Part shown: one piece after another, positions 40,637-49,185 of the stretch
How the letters are laid out: every line of letters starts with the position of its first letter
Numbering within the stretch: position 1 is the stretch's first letter
From: Planococcus ruber
GTDB lineage: Bacteria; Bacillota; Bacilli; Bacillales_A; Planococcaceae
DNA: 64,000 nucleotides
Direction of reading: 5' to 3'
Assembly: GCF_022819085.1 (NCBI RefSeq)
Contig: NZ_JALHAG010000004.1
Span: forward strand, 124,001 to 188,000
Notes under the pieces: generated by a model
What the model saw: the letters and a program-made list of their open reading frames with translations, nothing else
Database searches by the model: none
Told to the model about the DNA's origin: nothing
Position numbers and translations under genes: made by a program

Positions 40637-42433
40637 ATGGCAAATGAATTGATCCAACACAAATTAGCGATTCTTCCCGATCAGCCGGGCTGTTACTTGA
40701 TGAAGGACCGGCAAGAAACGGTTATTTACGTCGGCAAAGCGAAAGTGCTGAAAAATCGTGTGCGCTCTTATTTTACCGGAAGCCACGATGCGAAAACGCA
40801 GCGCCTGGTAGGGGAAATTGTAGACTTCGAATACATTGTCACGAATTCGGAAAAAGAAGCGCTGATCTTGGAACTGAACTTGATCAAAAAGCATGATCCG
40901 AAATACAATATCATGTTAAAAGACGATAAAACTTATCCGTATTTGAAAATCACAAATGAACGCCATCCAAAATTGATTATTACGCGGCAGGTAAAGCGCG
41001 ATAAAGGAAAGTATTTTGGCCCTTATCCGAATGCGTATGCAGCGAGTGCCACAAAAAAATTGCTCGACCGGCTGTATCCGCTTCGCAAATGCCATACGAT
41101 GCCGGACCGTGCCTGCCTTTATTACCATATGGGGCAGTGCTTGGCGCCTTGTGTGAAACCTGTTGAAAAAGATACTTACCGAGAAATGATTGATGATATT
41201 TCCCGGTTTTTAAACGGCGGTTTCCGTGAAGTGAAACAGGACCTCGTTGAAAAAATGTCGGAAGCTGCAGAAAACTTGGAGTTTGAGCGGGCGAAGGAAT
41301 ACCGTGACCAGATTTCCCACATCGAAACGGTTATGGAAAAACAGAAAATGACGATGAATGACTTTACGAACCGGGATGTCTTTGGCTATGCCATTGATAA
41401 AGGCTGGATGTGTGTACAGGTGTTTTTTGTCCGGCAAGGCAAGCTGATTGAGCGGGACGTTTCGTTATTCCCGCTTTACCGGGACCCACAGGAAGAGTTT
41501 ATGACATTCCTCGGACAATTTTATGAACAATCAAACCATGTAAAGCCGAATGAAATCTTATTGCCGGAAAGCGAAGATGCGGATTTGGTTCGCGAATGGC
41601 TGGATATGCGCGTCCTAATTCCGCAGCGCGGTAAGAAAAAAGACTTGGTGGCGCTGGCAAAGAAAAACGCTGAAATTGCCATCAAAGAAAAGTTCCAGTT
41701 GCTTGAACGCCAGGAAGAGCGCACAGTCGGAGCTTGTGCGGAGCTTGGCGAAGCGATGAATATCGAAACGCCGCTTCGCATCGAGGCATTTGACAACTCC
41801 CACATTCAAGGGGCCGATGCCGTTTCTGCAATGGTCGCTTTTGTAGACGGGAAGCCTTCCAAAAAAGATTACCGGAAATATAAAACACGCAGTGCGTCTA
41901 AACCGGATGATTACGCCGCCATGCGCGAAGTCATTCGCCGCCGCTATACGCGTGTTTTGCGCGACAACTTGCCGCTTCCTGACCTGATCGTCATTGACGG
42001 TGGGAAAGGGCAGATGGAATCGGCCCGGGAAATTATCGAAGACGAACTGGGCTTGTCCATTCCAATTGCGGGTCTTGCAAAAGATGCGAAGCACCAGACT
42101 TCCCAGCTGTTATATGGCAATCCCGTAGAAGTGGTGCCTTTGAAGCGGACGAGCGAAGCGTTTTATCTGCTGCAGCGAATTCAAGACGAAGTTCACCGTT
42201 TTGTCATCACTTTCCACCGGCAATTGCGCGGCAAGAATTCAATCCAGTCGGCACTGGATGGGCTTCAAGGCGTCGGGCCGAAGCGCAAACAGCAATTGCT
42301 GAAGTATTTCGGCTCCGTTAAGCGGATTAAAGAAGCGTCTATAGATGAACTGAAAGATGCGGGGATGCCGGAGGGCTTGTCGCAGACCATTCATCAGCAT
42401 TTTCAAAATGATGCATTGTCAACTGATCAGTAA
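40637..42433 (+). CDS. uvrC: Excinuclease ABC subunit C
   Basis: The nicking subunit of nucleotide excision repair. The 598-residue protein has an N-terminal GIY-YIG nuclease domain (about 14-95: [19 protein letters not shown]), a UVR motif (about 203-237), the RNase H-like second nuclease ([30 protein letters not shown]) and two helix-hairpin-helix motifs at the C-terminus. It has RBS-like GGGTGAG before the ATG. The lysC promoter lies in the 3' end of this gene. Confidence 0.96.
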   Translation: MANELIQHKLAILPDQPGCYLMKDRQETVIYVGKAKVLKNRVRSYFTGSHDAKTQRLVGEIVDFEYIVTNSEKEALILELNLIKKHDPKYNIMLKDDKTYPYLKITNERHPKLIITRQVKRDKGKYFGPYPNAYAASATKKLLDRLYPLRKCHTMPDRACLYYHMGQCLAPCVKPVEKDTYREMIDDISRFLNGGFREVKQDLVEKMSEAAENLEFERAKEYRDQISHIETVMEKQKMTMNDFTNRDVFGYAIDKGWMCVQVFFVRQGKLIERDVSLFPLYRDPQEEFMTFLGQFYEQSNHVKPNEILLPESEDADLVREWLDMRVLIPQRGKKKDLVALAKKNAEIAIKEKFQLLERQEERTVGACAELGEAMNIETPLRIEAFDNSHIQGADAVSAMVAFVDGKPSKKDYRKYKTRSASKPDDYAAMREVIRRRYTRVLRDNLPLPDLIVIDGGKGQMESAREIIEDELGLSIPIAGLAKDAKHQTSQLLYGNPVEVVPLKRTSEAFYLLQRIQDEVHRFVITFHRQLRGKNSIQSALDGLQGVGPKRKQQLLKYFGSVKRIKEASIDELKDAGMPEGLSQTIHQHFQNDALSTDQ

Positions 42434-42444
42434 CATGTTATCGT
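42416..42444 (+). promoter_or_regulatory. lysC promoter
   Basis: TTGTCA (42416-42421), a 17-bp spacer and TATCGT (42439-42444) with an extended TG element. It overlaps the uvrC stop region. Confidence 0.65.
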
Positions 42445-42474
42445 AGAAGAATAATTGAATCACTTGGAAAAGTG

Positions 42475-42645
42475 ATGATAGAGGTGCGGCCGTCAAGAGT
42501 AGCCATTCGGAGATTTGCAGATTCGATGAAGAATGGGGAAAGGGACGCCCGCCGAAGTGTGCTGTAGTTTGCAACTCGCATGCTGGTCCTGCATTTAATA
42601 AGTGCTGGGCTGTCAGAGTTTATCTCTGGAGGGCTATCTCACATG
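42475..42645 (+). ncRNA. Lysine riboswitch (L-box)
   Basis: Conserved L-box pieces are present in order: GATAGAGGTGCGG near 42477, AAGAGTAG, GGGGAAAGGGACGCC, GCCGAAGTG, GCTGGTCCTGC, GCTGGGCTGTCAGAG and GGAGGGCTATCTCAC closing P1. Lysine binding should favour the terminator at 42676 and switch off lysC. Confidence 0.95.
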
Positions 42646-42675
42646 GACGTTTTTCGTATTCGTACATGCTAAAGA

Positions 42676-42713
42676 GGTAGTTTGCCGGTCAATCGGCGAG
42701 CTGCCTTTTTTAT
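42676..42713 (+). terminator. Lysine riboswitch terminator
   Basis: GGTAGTTTGCC (42676-42686) pairs with GGCGAGCTGCC (42695-42705) through G-T wobbles, followed by eight T's. Confidence 0.88.
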
Positions 42714-42788
42714 TTGGCAGGCAAAGCTATATCCAGTCTTTGCTTTTCATGTTGAGGGCCACATCGAAAAAATGTGGGAGTGAATGGA

Positions 42789-44003
42789 ATGAAAACAGTT
42801 GTCATGAAATTTGGAGGAACGTCTGTCGCTACACCTGATAAAATTATCGGTGTCGCGAAAAGAGCCATTGCTGAAAAAGAAAAAGGCAGCAGAGTAGTCA
42901 TCGTCGTATCCGCTATGGGGAAAACAACCGATACATTGCTGGGGTTGGCAAGCGAGATTTCAGCCGAGCCGCCGAAACGGGAGATGGATATGCTGCTGGC
43001 AACAGGGGAGCAAGTGACGATTTCATTGCTGGCGATGGCATTTAAAGCATTGGGCCACGAAGCATTGTCTTTTACCGGCTGGCAAGCGGGCATCGAAACC
43101 GAATCGGTGCCGCGCAATGCACGCATTGAACAGATCCATACCGATCGGTTGGAAAAAGTATTAGACAATGGCTATTTCTGCGTAGTGGCAGGATTCCAAG
43201 GCGTTGACAGAATCGGCAATATTACGACGCTTGGTCGCGGAGGGTCTGATACGACAGCAGTGGCGCTTGCCGCTGCCTTAAAAGCAGACCGCTGCGACAT
43301 TTATACCGATGTGGAAGGCGTCTATACATCGGATCCGCGCTTTGTCGGCGGTGCCCGGAAGCTCGAGCAAATTTCCTATGACGAAATGCTGGAACTTGCC
43401 AACCTGGGAGCTGGCGTCCTGCATCCAAGAGCTGTCGAATTTGCGAAAAACAACCAGGTTTCCTTGTCGGTCAGAGCTAGTTATTCCGATGAACCCGGTA
43501 CAATCATACAAGAGGTGGTCACTGTGGAAAAAAATCTTATCGTCCGAGGCGTCGCTTTTGAAAAAGGCATTGCGCGCGTCACTGTCACATATAAAAAACC
43601 GTTCAATGGTTCATTGGCAAATATCTTTACCAAGCTTGCCGAACACCATATCGATGTAGATATTATCGTCCAGAGCATCACGGATGCATTCCCGCCGTCC
43701 GTTTCGTTTTCCATCAAAGAAGAAAGCCTGGAAGAAGCGCGCCGGGTGCTCGAACAATATAAAGAGGAAATCGGCTTTGTCTCCTGCGAATTTGAAGTAG
43801 GCCTCTCGAAAGTCTCCATTGTCGGATCCGGCATGGTTTCAAATCCGGGAGTCGCCGCGCAAATGTTCGATATTCTCCGCATGGAAGAAATTCCGGTGAA
43901 AATGGTCAGCACCTCAGAGATTAAAGTATCGGTCGTTGTGCCGCTCGATGAAATGCAAAAATCAGCCAATGCCTTGCACCGGGCGTTTGGTTTGGATGAA
44001 TAA
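42789..44003 (+). CDS. lysC: Aspartokinase II (lysine-sensitive), alpha subunit
   Basis: It phosphorylates aspartate, the first step to lysine, threonine and methionine. The start is ATG 42789 (MKTVVMKFGGTSV), with GGGAGTG 6 nt upstream, giving 404 residues (408 in B. subtilis). The kinase domain has KFGGTSVA at the N-terminus, GRGGSDTTAVALA (about 148-160) and a C-terminal pair of ACT domains (about 260-404) that sense the end product. An L-box controls transcription, and an internal start can yield a separate beta subunit. Confidence 0.96.
   Translation: MKTVVMKFGGTSVATPDKIIGVAKRAIAEKEKGSRVVIVVSAMGKTTDTLLGLASEISAEPPKREMDMLLATGEQVTISLLAMAFKALGHEALSFTGWQAGIETESVPRNARIEQIHTDRLEKVLDNGYFCVVAGFQGVDRIGNITTLGRGGSDTTAVALAAALKADRCDIYTDVEGVYTSDPRFVGGARKLEQISYDEMLELANLGAGVLHPRAVEFAKNNQVSLSVRASYSDEPGTIIQEVVTVEKNLIVRGVAFEKGIARVTVTYKKPFNGSLANIFTKLAEHHIDVDIIVQSITDAFPPSVSFSIKEESLEEARRVLEQYKEEIGFVSCEFEVGLSKVSIVGSGMVSNPGVAAQMFDILRMEEIPVKMVSTSEIKVSVVVPLDEMQKSANALHRAFGLDE
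43524..44003 (+). CDS. lysC: Aspartokinase II beta subunit, in-frame internal start
   Basis: An in-frame GTG at codon 246 (43524) has AGAGGTGG (43511-43518) 5 nt upstream and opens VEKNLIVRGVAF, giving 159 residues made of the ACT domains. B. subtilis makes its beta subunit from an equivalent internal start at codon 246 of lysC. The sequence supports the same here; expression is inferred. Confidence 0.6.
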   Translation: MEKNLIVRGVAFEKGIARVTVTYKKPFNGSLANIFTKLAEHHIDVDIIVQSITDAFPPSVSFSIKEESLEEARRVLEQYKEEIGFVSCEFEVGLSKVSIVGSGMVSNPGVAAQMFDILRMEEIPVKMVSTSEIKVSVVVPLDEMQKSANALHRAFGLDE

Positions 44004-44020
44004 CAGATGAATAAAAAAAG

Positions 44021-44052
44021 AAAACCCCGATAAACAGATTCGGGGTTTTTTC
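44021..44052. terminator. Terminator between lysC and convergent yslB
   Basis: AAAACCCCGA (44021-44030) pairs with TCGGGGTTTT (44040-44049), followed by T's; the A-run upstream may allow use from both sides. Confidence 0.85.
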
Positions 44053-44085
44053 ATGGAAAGGAACAGTGATGGCTCAAAAGTGAGG

Positions 44086-44487
44086 CTATGCTTTTTCACG
44101 CAGATCCGTTTTTAAGGTGATCCGCACGAAATTCTTTTTCGGGAAAACTTCTTCGTAGGCTTCTGTCAAGAAACCGCCCACTTTTTGTTTTTGTTCAGCC
44201 AAAAAGCCGGCTTCCAGTTTAAAGCAGCGGTTTTCGATTTTGTCGGGGTGCAGAGTGTAGATGGTTTCGCTCTTGCCGTCCTTTTCCAGAGACAGCTCGC
44301 CAAAATTCGCTTGGCTAAAAAAATCAGGCGCTTCCTCCATCGTAAAAAGAGGGAATTTGCGGGCAAGCGATTTCCCGGCCCAGTAGAGAATATCGCCTTC
44401 GTGCTGTCCTAAAACTTCTGATAATACATAGTCGCGTATAATTTCATAACCGAACTGTTGATCGGTTTCCGCATCTTTTACAGTCAT
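44086..44487 (-). CDS. yslB: YslB family protein (DUF2507)
   Basis: A 133-residue soluble protein on the minus strand between lysC and sdhC, the same location as B. subtilis yslB. Conserved stretches are FGYEIIRDYVLSEVLGQHEGDILYWAGKSLAR and FKLEAGFLAEQKQ. The family fold resembles V4R-type domains, but no function is established. AAAGTGGG lies upstream of the ATG. Confidence 0.85.
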   Translation of the reverse strand: MTVKDAETDQQFGYEIIRDYVLSEVLGQHEGDILYWAGKSLARKFPLFTMEEAPDFFSQANFGELSLEKDGKSETIYTLHPDKIENRCFKLEAGFLAEQKQKVGGFLTEAYEEVFPKKNFVRITLKTDLREKA

Positions 44488-44550
44488 GTCAAACCCACTT
44501 TCAGTATAATAAATTAATAGTAAGAATCACTTAGAAATATGCTAGTTGCC

Positions 44551-44579
44551 TTGACGCTCCAATTGGGGCGGAGTACAAT
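44551..44579 (+). promoter_or_regulatory. sdhCAB promoter
   Basis: TTGACG (44551-44556), a 17-bp spacer and TACAAT (44574-44579). The start near 44586 leaves about 100 nt of leader; no known riboswitch was recognised in it. Confidence 0.75.
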
Positions 44580-44688
44580 AAATATGTCATATTATTGTAT
44601 CATGATGTTGGTTGCAGTCAATGGATGCTTTCGTAACATATCGTTTGCTCTTTTTTCTGCGTATTATTGCTTGAGGGAGGTAAAAGTT

Positions 44689-45300
44689 TTGGACAATCGT
44701 GAATTTTTAATGCGCAGGTTACACTCATTACTCGGAATCATTCCAGTAGGACTGTTCTTGACGCAGCACTTAATCGTCAACCACTTTGCTACACAAGGTG
44801 AAGCTGCTTTCAACAAGGCTTCTCACTTCATGGCGAACTTGCCGTTTGTTATTTTCTTAGAGATCTTCGTTATTTATTTGCCGTTAATGTACCATGCGTT
44901 CTACGGTGTATACATAGCGTTCACGTCTAAGCATAACCCGGGCAAGTACAGCTACATGCGCAACATTTTATTTGTTGCTCAACGTTTCACAGGTATTTTC
45001 CTGGTAGTCTTCATTGCGTGGCACGTCTTTGAAACTCGTTTCCAAGTTGCGATCGGCAATGCAGCAGAAGCTGATTTCAATATGATGGAAAATATCCTGA
45101 GCAACCCATTAATGTTAGCGTTTTATATTGTGGGTGTTACGGCAGCGACTTTCCACTTGGCTAACGGCTTCTGGTCATTCTTAGTCACTTGGGGAATCAC
45201 GCAATCGGAAAAATCTCAACGAATGGCATCCTACTTCACGCTTCTAGTGTTTGTAGTGCTGACTATCATTGGTATCAGAGCTTTGTTAGCGTTCGTTTAA
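44689..45300 (+). CDS. sdhC: Succinate dehydrogenase cytochrome b558 subunit
   Basis: The membrane anchor that carries haem b and passes electrons to menaquinone. I start at TTG 44689 (MDNREFLMRRLHSLLGIIPVG), with GGGAGG 9 nt upstream, giving 203 residues (202 in B. subtilis). Five transmembrane segments are visible, with histidines at HSLLG, HLIVNH, HAFYG, HVFET and HLANG as haem or quinone-site ligands. The ORF is open further upstream but those starts lack a ribosome site and overlap the promoter. Confidence 0.94.
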   Translation: MDNREFLMRRLHSLLGIIPVGLFLTQHLIVNHFATQGEAAFNKASHFMANLPFVIFLEIFVIYLPLMYHAFYGVYIAFTSKHNPGKYSYMRNILFVAQRFTGIFLVVFIAWHVFETRFQVAIGNAAEADFNMMENILSNPLMLAFYIVGVTAATFHLANGFWSFLVTWGITQSEKSQRMASYFTLLVFVVLTIIGIRALLAFV

Positions 45301-45345
45301 GAACGTTTTGATTATTGGTGAACTAAAAGAGGAGTGAATACCAAA

Positions 45346-47094
45346 ATGGCGAGAGGCAAAATTTCTATCGTAGGCGGCGGCCTTGCCGGTTTGATGGCAG
45401 CAATTAAAGCTGCAGAAGCTGGTTCACCCGTTGACCTGTTTTCAATCGTTCCAGTTAAAAGATCTCACTCAGTTTGTGCACAGGGCGGGATCAACGGAGC
45501 GGTAAATACGAAAGGTGAAGGGGATTCCCCGGCAATTCACCTTGATGACACCGTTTACGGCGGTGACTTCCTGGCCAACCAAAAACCTGTCAAAGCGATG
45601 ACAGATGCGGCACCGGGAATTATTCGCATGTTCGACCGCATGGGTGTTATGTTCAACCGTACGCCGGAAGGTCTTCTTGATTTCCGCCGTTTCGGCGGAA
45701 CGATGCACCACAGAACGGCATTTGCCGGAGCGACTACTGGCCAGCAATTGCTTTATGCACTAGATGAGCAAGTTCGCCGCCATGAAGTGGCTGGCTTGAT
45801 CACGAAATATGAAGGCTGGGAATTCCTGGGCTTAGTATTGGATGACAACGGCGTCGGCAAAGGGATCACTGCCCAAAACATGACGACAATGGAAATCCGT
45901 GCGTTCCGTGCAGATGCCGTGATTATGGCAACTGGCGGACCTGGGATTATTTTCGGCAAGTCGACAAACTCTGTCATCAACACAGGATCTGCGGCTTCAA
46001 TCGTATACCAGCAAGGCGCTTACTATGCAAATGGTGAGTTTATCCAAATCCACCCGACAGCGATTCCAGGGGACGACAAACTTCGTTTGATGTCTGAATC
46101 GGCTCGCGGCGAAGGCGGACGCATCTGGACATATAAAGATGGCAAACCTTGGTATTTCCTGGAAGAAAAGTATCCGGCATACGGAAACTTGGTTCCTCGT
46201 GATATCGCAACGCGCGAAATTTTTGATGTTTGTGTAAACCAAAAACTAGGCATCAATGGCGAAAACATGGTTTATCTTGACCTTTCCCATAAAGATTCAA
46301 AAGAGTTGGATATCAAACTTGGCGGAATCATTGAAATCTATGAGAAATTCACTGGGGATGACCCTCGTAAAGTACCAATGAAAATTTTCCCGGCTGTCCA
46401 CTATTCAATGGGCGGACTATGGGTTGATGACCACCAAATGACAAGCATTCCTGGCGTTTTGGCAGCAGGAGAATGCGATTATTCTCAGCACGGCGCGAAC
46501 CGCCTTGGTGCGAACTCATTGCTTTCTGCGATTTACGGCGGAATGGTTGCAGGACCAAACGCAATGGAATACGTTCAAGGTTTGGACGTATTGGCTGAAG
46601 ATCTTCCTTCAGACATCTATGACCGTGCAGTTGCTGAAGAGCAGCGCAAATGGGATGAGATCCTTGCACTTGACGGAACTGAAAATGCTTACGTTCTACA
46701 CAAAGAACTTGGCGAATGGATGACAGACAACGTAACAGTTGTTCGCTATAACGACCGCTTGAAAGCGACAGACGAGAAAATCCAGGAATTGCTTGAACGT
46801 TTCAACCACATCAGCATCACGGATACTCAGCTTTGGAGCAACCAAGGCGCAATGTTCGCGCGCCAGTTGAAAAATATGCTACATTTAGCACGAGTGATCA
46901 CGCTTGGGGCTTATTACCGCAATGAAAGCCGTGGAGCTCATTACAAACCGGACTTCCCGGAGCGCAATGACGAAGAATTCTTGAAAACAACGATGGCCAA
47001 ATTCAATGGCTACGATGAGCCGATTTTCACTTATGAAGAAGTCGATACATCGCTGGTTGAACCTCGAATTCGAGATTACTCATCAGCACACTAA
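45346..47094 (+). CDS. sdhA: Succinate dehydrogenase flavoprotein subunit
   Basis: It oxidises succinate to fumarate with covalent FAD. ATG 45346 gives 582 residues (586 in B. subtilis); a GTG at 45334 overlaps the AGAGGAG site and is unlikely. Conserved segments are the dinucleotide-binding GGGLAGLMAAIKAAE, KRSHSVCAQGGINGA (covalent FAD attachment region), MHHRTAFAGATTGQQLLYAL, and GGLWVDDHQMTSIPGVLAAGE and HGANRLGANSLL near the C-terminal part of the FAD domain. Confidence 0.97.
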   Translation: MARGKISIVGGGLAGLMAAIKAAEAGSPVDLFSIVPVKRSHSVCAQGGINGAVNTKGEGDSPAIHLDDTVYGGDFLANQKPVKAMTDAAPGIIRMFDRMGVMFNRTPEGLLDFRRFGGTMHHRTAFAGATTGQQLLYALDEQVRRHEVAGLITKYEGWEFLGLVLDDNGVGKGITAQNMTTMEIRAFRADAVIMATGGPGIIFGKSTNSVINTGSAASIVYQQGAYYANGEFIQIHPTAIPGDDKLRLMSESARGEGGRIWTYKDGKPWYFLEEKYPAYGNLVPRDIATREIFDVCVNQKLGINGENMVYLDLSHKDSKELDIKLGGIIEIYEKFTGDDPRKVPMKIFPAVHYSMGGLWVDDHQMTSIPGVLAAGECDYSQHGANRLGANSLLSAIYGGMVAGPNAMEYVQGLDVLAEDLPSDIYDRAVAEEQRKWDEILALDGTENAYVLHKELGEWMTDNVTVVRYNDRLKATDEKIQELLERFNHISITDTQLWSNQGAMFARQLKNMLHLARVITLGAYYRNESRGAHYKPDFPERNDEEFLKTTMAKFNGYDEPIFTYEEVDTSLVEPRIRDYSSAH

Positions 47095-47112
47095 GAAGGG
47101 AGCTAATTTACC

Positions 47113-47883
47113 ATGGGTGAAGCAGCAAAAACGGTTATATTTGAAATCGAACGCCGAAACTCTACGGATGAAGAGCCGTATTTCGAGAAGTTCGAATTGC
47201 CATATCGCTTGAACATGAACGTCATTTCGGCGTTGATGGAAATCCGCCGGAATCCAGTAACAATGGACGGCAAAAAAACAACTCCGGTCACTTGGGACAT
47301 GAACTGTCTTGAGGAAGTATGTGGAGCTTGTTCAATGGTCATCAACGGCAAAGCGCGCCAGTCGTGTACAGCTCTTGTCGACCAGTTGGAACAGCCAATC
47401 CGCCTTCAGCCGATGAAAACATTCCCTGTAGTCCGCGACTTGATTGTTGACCGCAGCCGCATGTTCGATTCACTGAAAAAAGTCAAAGCTTGGGTGCCGA
47501 TCGATGGAACCCATGACCTTGGCGACGGACCTCGTATGCCTGAACGCAAACGCCAATGGGCTTACGAACTTTCAAAATGTATGACTTGCGGCGTATGCTT
47601 AGAAGCATGCCCGAACGTCAACGACAAATCCGATTTCATCGGACCTGCACCACTTTCACAAGTTCGCTTGATGAACGCACACCCGACTGGCTCTATGACG
47701 CGCGATGAACGCTTAAATGCGATCATGGGCGAGGGTGGACTGGGCAGCTGCGGTAACTCTCAAAACTGTGTTGAATCTTGCCCTAAAGGAATTCCTTTGA
47801 CAACTTCAATCGCAGCGTTGAACCGCGACACAACAGTTCAAATGTTCCGCAACTTCTTCGGAAGCGACAGAATGGTAGACTAG
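47113..47883 (+). CDS. sdhB: Succinate dehydrogenase iron-sulfur subunit
   Basis: It carries electrons from FAD to the haem anchor through three clusters. The 256-residue protein has CLEEVCGACSMVINGKARQSC for [2Fe-2S], CMTCGVCLEACP and CGNSQNCVESCPKGIP for the [4Fe-4S] and [3Fe-4S] clusters. AAGGGAG precedes the ATG. A full palindromic repeat and a terminator follow. In B. subtilis ysmA, then gerE, come next; here gerE is missing. Confidence 0.97.
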   Translation: MGEAAKTVIFEIERRNSTDEEPYFEKFELPYRLNMNVISALMEIRRNPVTMDGKKTTPVTWDMNCLEEVCGACSMVINGKARQSCTALVDQLEQPIRLQPMKTFPVVRDLIVDRSRMFDSLKKVKAWVPIDGTHDLGDGPRMPERKRQWAYELSKCMTCGVCLEACPNVNDKSDFIGPAPLSQVRLMNAHPTGSMTRDERLNAIMGEGGLGSCGNSQNCVESCPKGIPLTTSIAALNRDTTVQMFRNFFGSDRMVD

Positions 47884-47887
47884 TAAC

Positions 47888-48007
47888 GAAAAGCGGAAGT
47901 GCCCATGTAGATTCGAAGGGCATAAGACGATCGGGCGAAGCGGCATATTTTCAGCCGCACAGCCGGAGTGGCTTATGCCTCGAGAATCTGGGCACTGCAG
48001 CTAGACA
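47888..48007 (+). repeat. Dispersed imperfect palindrome, full copy 3 (after sdhB)
   Basis: It starts GAAAAGCGGAAGTGCCCA and ends with CTAGACA. GTGCCCA/TGGGCAC, AGATTC/GAATCT, GGCATAAG/CTTATGCC and GCGGC/GCCGC mirror each other. This is the best preserved inverted structure of the family. Confidence 0.88.
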
Positions 48008-48011
48008 TCGC

Positions 48012-48042
48012 GAAAAGCGGAAACGCCTTTTTACGTCTAGAT
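48012..48042 (+). repeat. Dispersed palindrome family, deleted copy next to copy 3
   Basis: GAAAAGCGGAAACGCC, eight bases, then TCTAGATA: left end joined to a right-end-like sequence, 5 bp after the full copy. Confidence 0.55.
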
Positions 48043-48058
48043 AGAGGAAATGTTCAAA

Positions 48059-48083
48059 ATCCCTGCTCCGGCAGGGGTTTTTT
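48059..48083 (+). terminator. Intrinsic terminator of the sdh operon
   Basis: CCCTGC (48061-48066) pairs with GCAGGG (48071-48076) around a TCCG loop, followed by GTTTTTT. Confidence 0.85.
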
Positions 48084-48127
48084 CTTTTGATTTATTTACA
48101 TAAGATTTCAGGTGGAAGGCCGATTTT

Positions 48128-48136
48128 TGCTATACT
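48128..48136 (+). promoter_or_regulatory. ysmA promoter, extended -10
   Basis: TGC followed by TATACT (48131-48136); the -35 region is poor. Confidence 0.5.
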
Positions 48137-48176
48137 AATAAAATATGACCTTGTATTACATACTGGAGGATTTTAA

Positions 48177-48641
48177 ATGAAAGCAAAATACATCGAAGAT
48201 TTTAAGGAGTGGAAGGAAGAGTTTCGCTTTTCTGCGCCAGTCCAAGTCCGCTTTTCAGAAACAGATATGTTCGGGCATGTAAACAATACGGTGCCGATTA
48301 CTTATTTTGAATTTGCGCGCATTGAGTATATGAAAGAACTGGGGCTAATGCAGCGCTGGCTAAAAGGCAGCGATTTGTTTCCGGTCGTCGCGGATATGCA
48401 AGTCGACTACGTGAAGCAAGTTTTCTTCGACGAGAAATTGGACGTATTCGTCAAAATTGCGTCAGTCGGCAACTCTTCGATCGATGTCCATTACCACGCA
48501 GTCAATGAAAAACAAGAAACCTGCTTTACCGGAAGAGGCGCGATGGTGCAGATTTCAAAGAAAACCGGAAAAGGATTCCCTTGGAACGCGGAAGAAAAAG
48601 AATTGCTGACCGGCAAACAGGCGATTTCGATAGAAAACTGA
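48177..48641 (+). CDS. ysmA: Acyl-CoA thioesterase, 4HBT hotdog family (YsmA-like)
   Basis: A 154-residue hotdog-fold protein with the 4-hydroxybenzoyl-CoA thioesterase motif VRFSETDMFGHVNNTVPITYFEFAR (catalytic Asp about residue 30). It probably hydrolyses acyl-CoA or acyl-carrier thioesters; the substrate is unknown. CTGGAGG precedes the ATG. It corresponds to ysmA, downstream of sdhB in B. subtilis. Confidence 0.88.
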   Translation: MKAKYIEDFKEWKEEFRFSAPVQVRFSETDMFGHVNNTVPITYFEFARIEYMKELGLMQRWLKGSDLFPVVADMQVDYVKQVFFDEKLDVFVKIASVGNSSIDVHYHAVNEKQETCFTGRGAMVQISKKTGKGFPWNAEEKELLTGKQAISIEN

Positions 48642-48716
48642 CTGGGTTCTTGCCATAACCGCAAAAAACCTTCACTATAGAAGAGAAGATACGTAACCGA
48701 GGAGTGGATGATTGAA

Positions 48717-49169
48717 ATGACAAATACCAATAACCATATTCCACACAATTCCGATAAAGTAGCGTTTATGGAAAAAGAATTGCGCTATATATCCGGCTTG
48801 ATCAAGCAAAAAGGCCGAGAGATATTGAATTCTTATACGATTACGCCGCCCCAATTCGTGGCGCTGCAGTGGCTTTTTGAACATGGCGATATGACAATCG
48901 GAGACCTTTCGAACAAAATGTACCTGGCTTTCAGCACAACGACAGATCTTGTCGACCGCATGGAAAAAAATGAGCTGGTGGTCCGTGTACGGGAAGAGCA
49001 GGACCGCCGTGTCGTTCGAATCAAATTACTAAAAGAGGGCGAACGGATCATTGAAGAAGTGATTCAAAAGAGACAAGATTATTTAGAGACGGTGCTTGAA
49101 GATTTTAGCGCCGATGAAGTTGAACAGTTTTCATTCCTGCTTGAAAAACTTCATACAAACATGAAATAG
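48717..49169 (+). CDS. ysmB: MarR family transcriptional regulator (YsmB-like)
   Basis: A winged-helix regulator of about 150 residues with the MarR core TPPQFVALQWLFEHGDMTIGDLSNKMYLAFSTTTDLVDRMEKNELV and the wing REEQDRRVVRIKLL. I choose ATG 48717, 9 nt after GGAGTGG; ATG 48708 is only about 2 nt from it. In B. subtilis the order is ysmA-gerE-ysmB-racE, so this is ysmB without gerE. Target genes are unknown. Confidence 0.87.
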   Translation: MTNTNNHIPHNSDKVAFMEKELRYISGLIKQKGREILNSYTITPPQFVALQWLFEHGDMTIGDLSNKMYLAFSTTTDLVDRMEKNELVVRVREEQDRRVVRIKLLKEGERIIEEVIQKRQDYLETVLEDFSADEVEQFSFLLEKLHTNMK

Positions 49170-49185
49170 AATTGAGGTAACTAAT

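Noticed and set aside
42602-42838. 78-codon ORF in the lysC leader
   Set aside because: It overlaps the lysine riboswitch, its terminator and the true lysC start; no ribosome site.
44539-44688. Upstream extension of sdhC
   Set aside because: The added residues overlap the TTGACG/TACAAT promoter and have no match to the SdhC N-terminus; TTG 44689 has a ribosome site.
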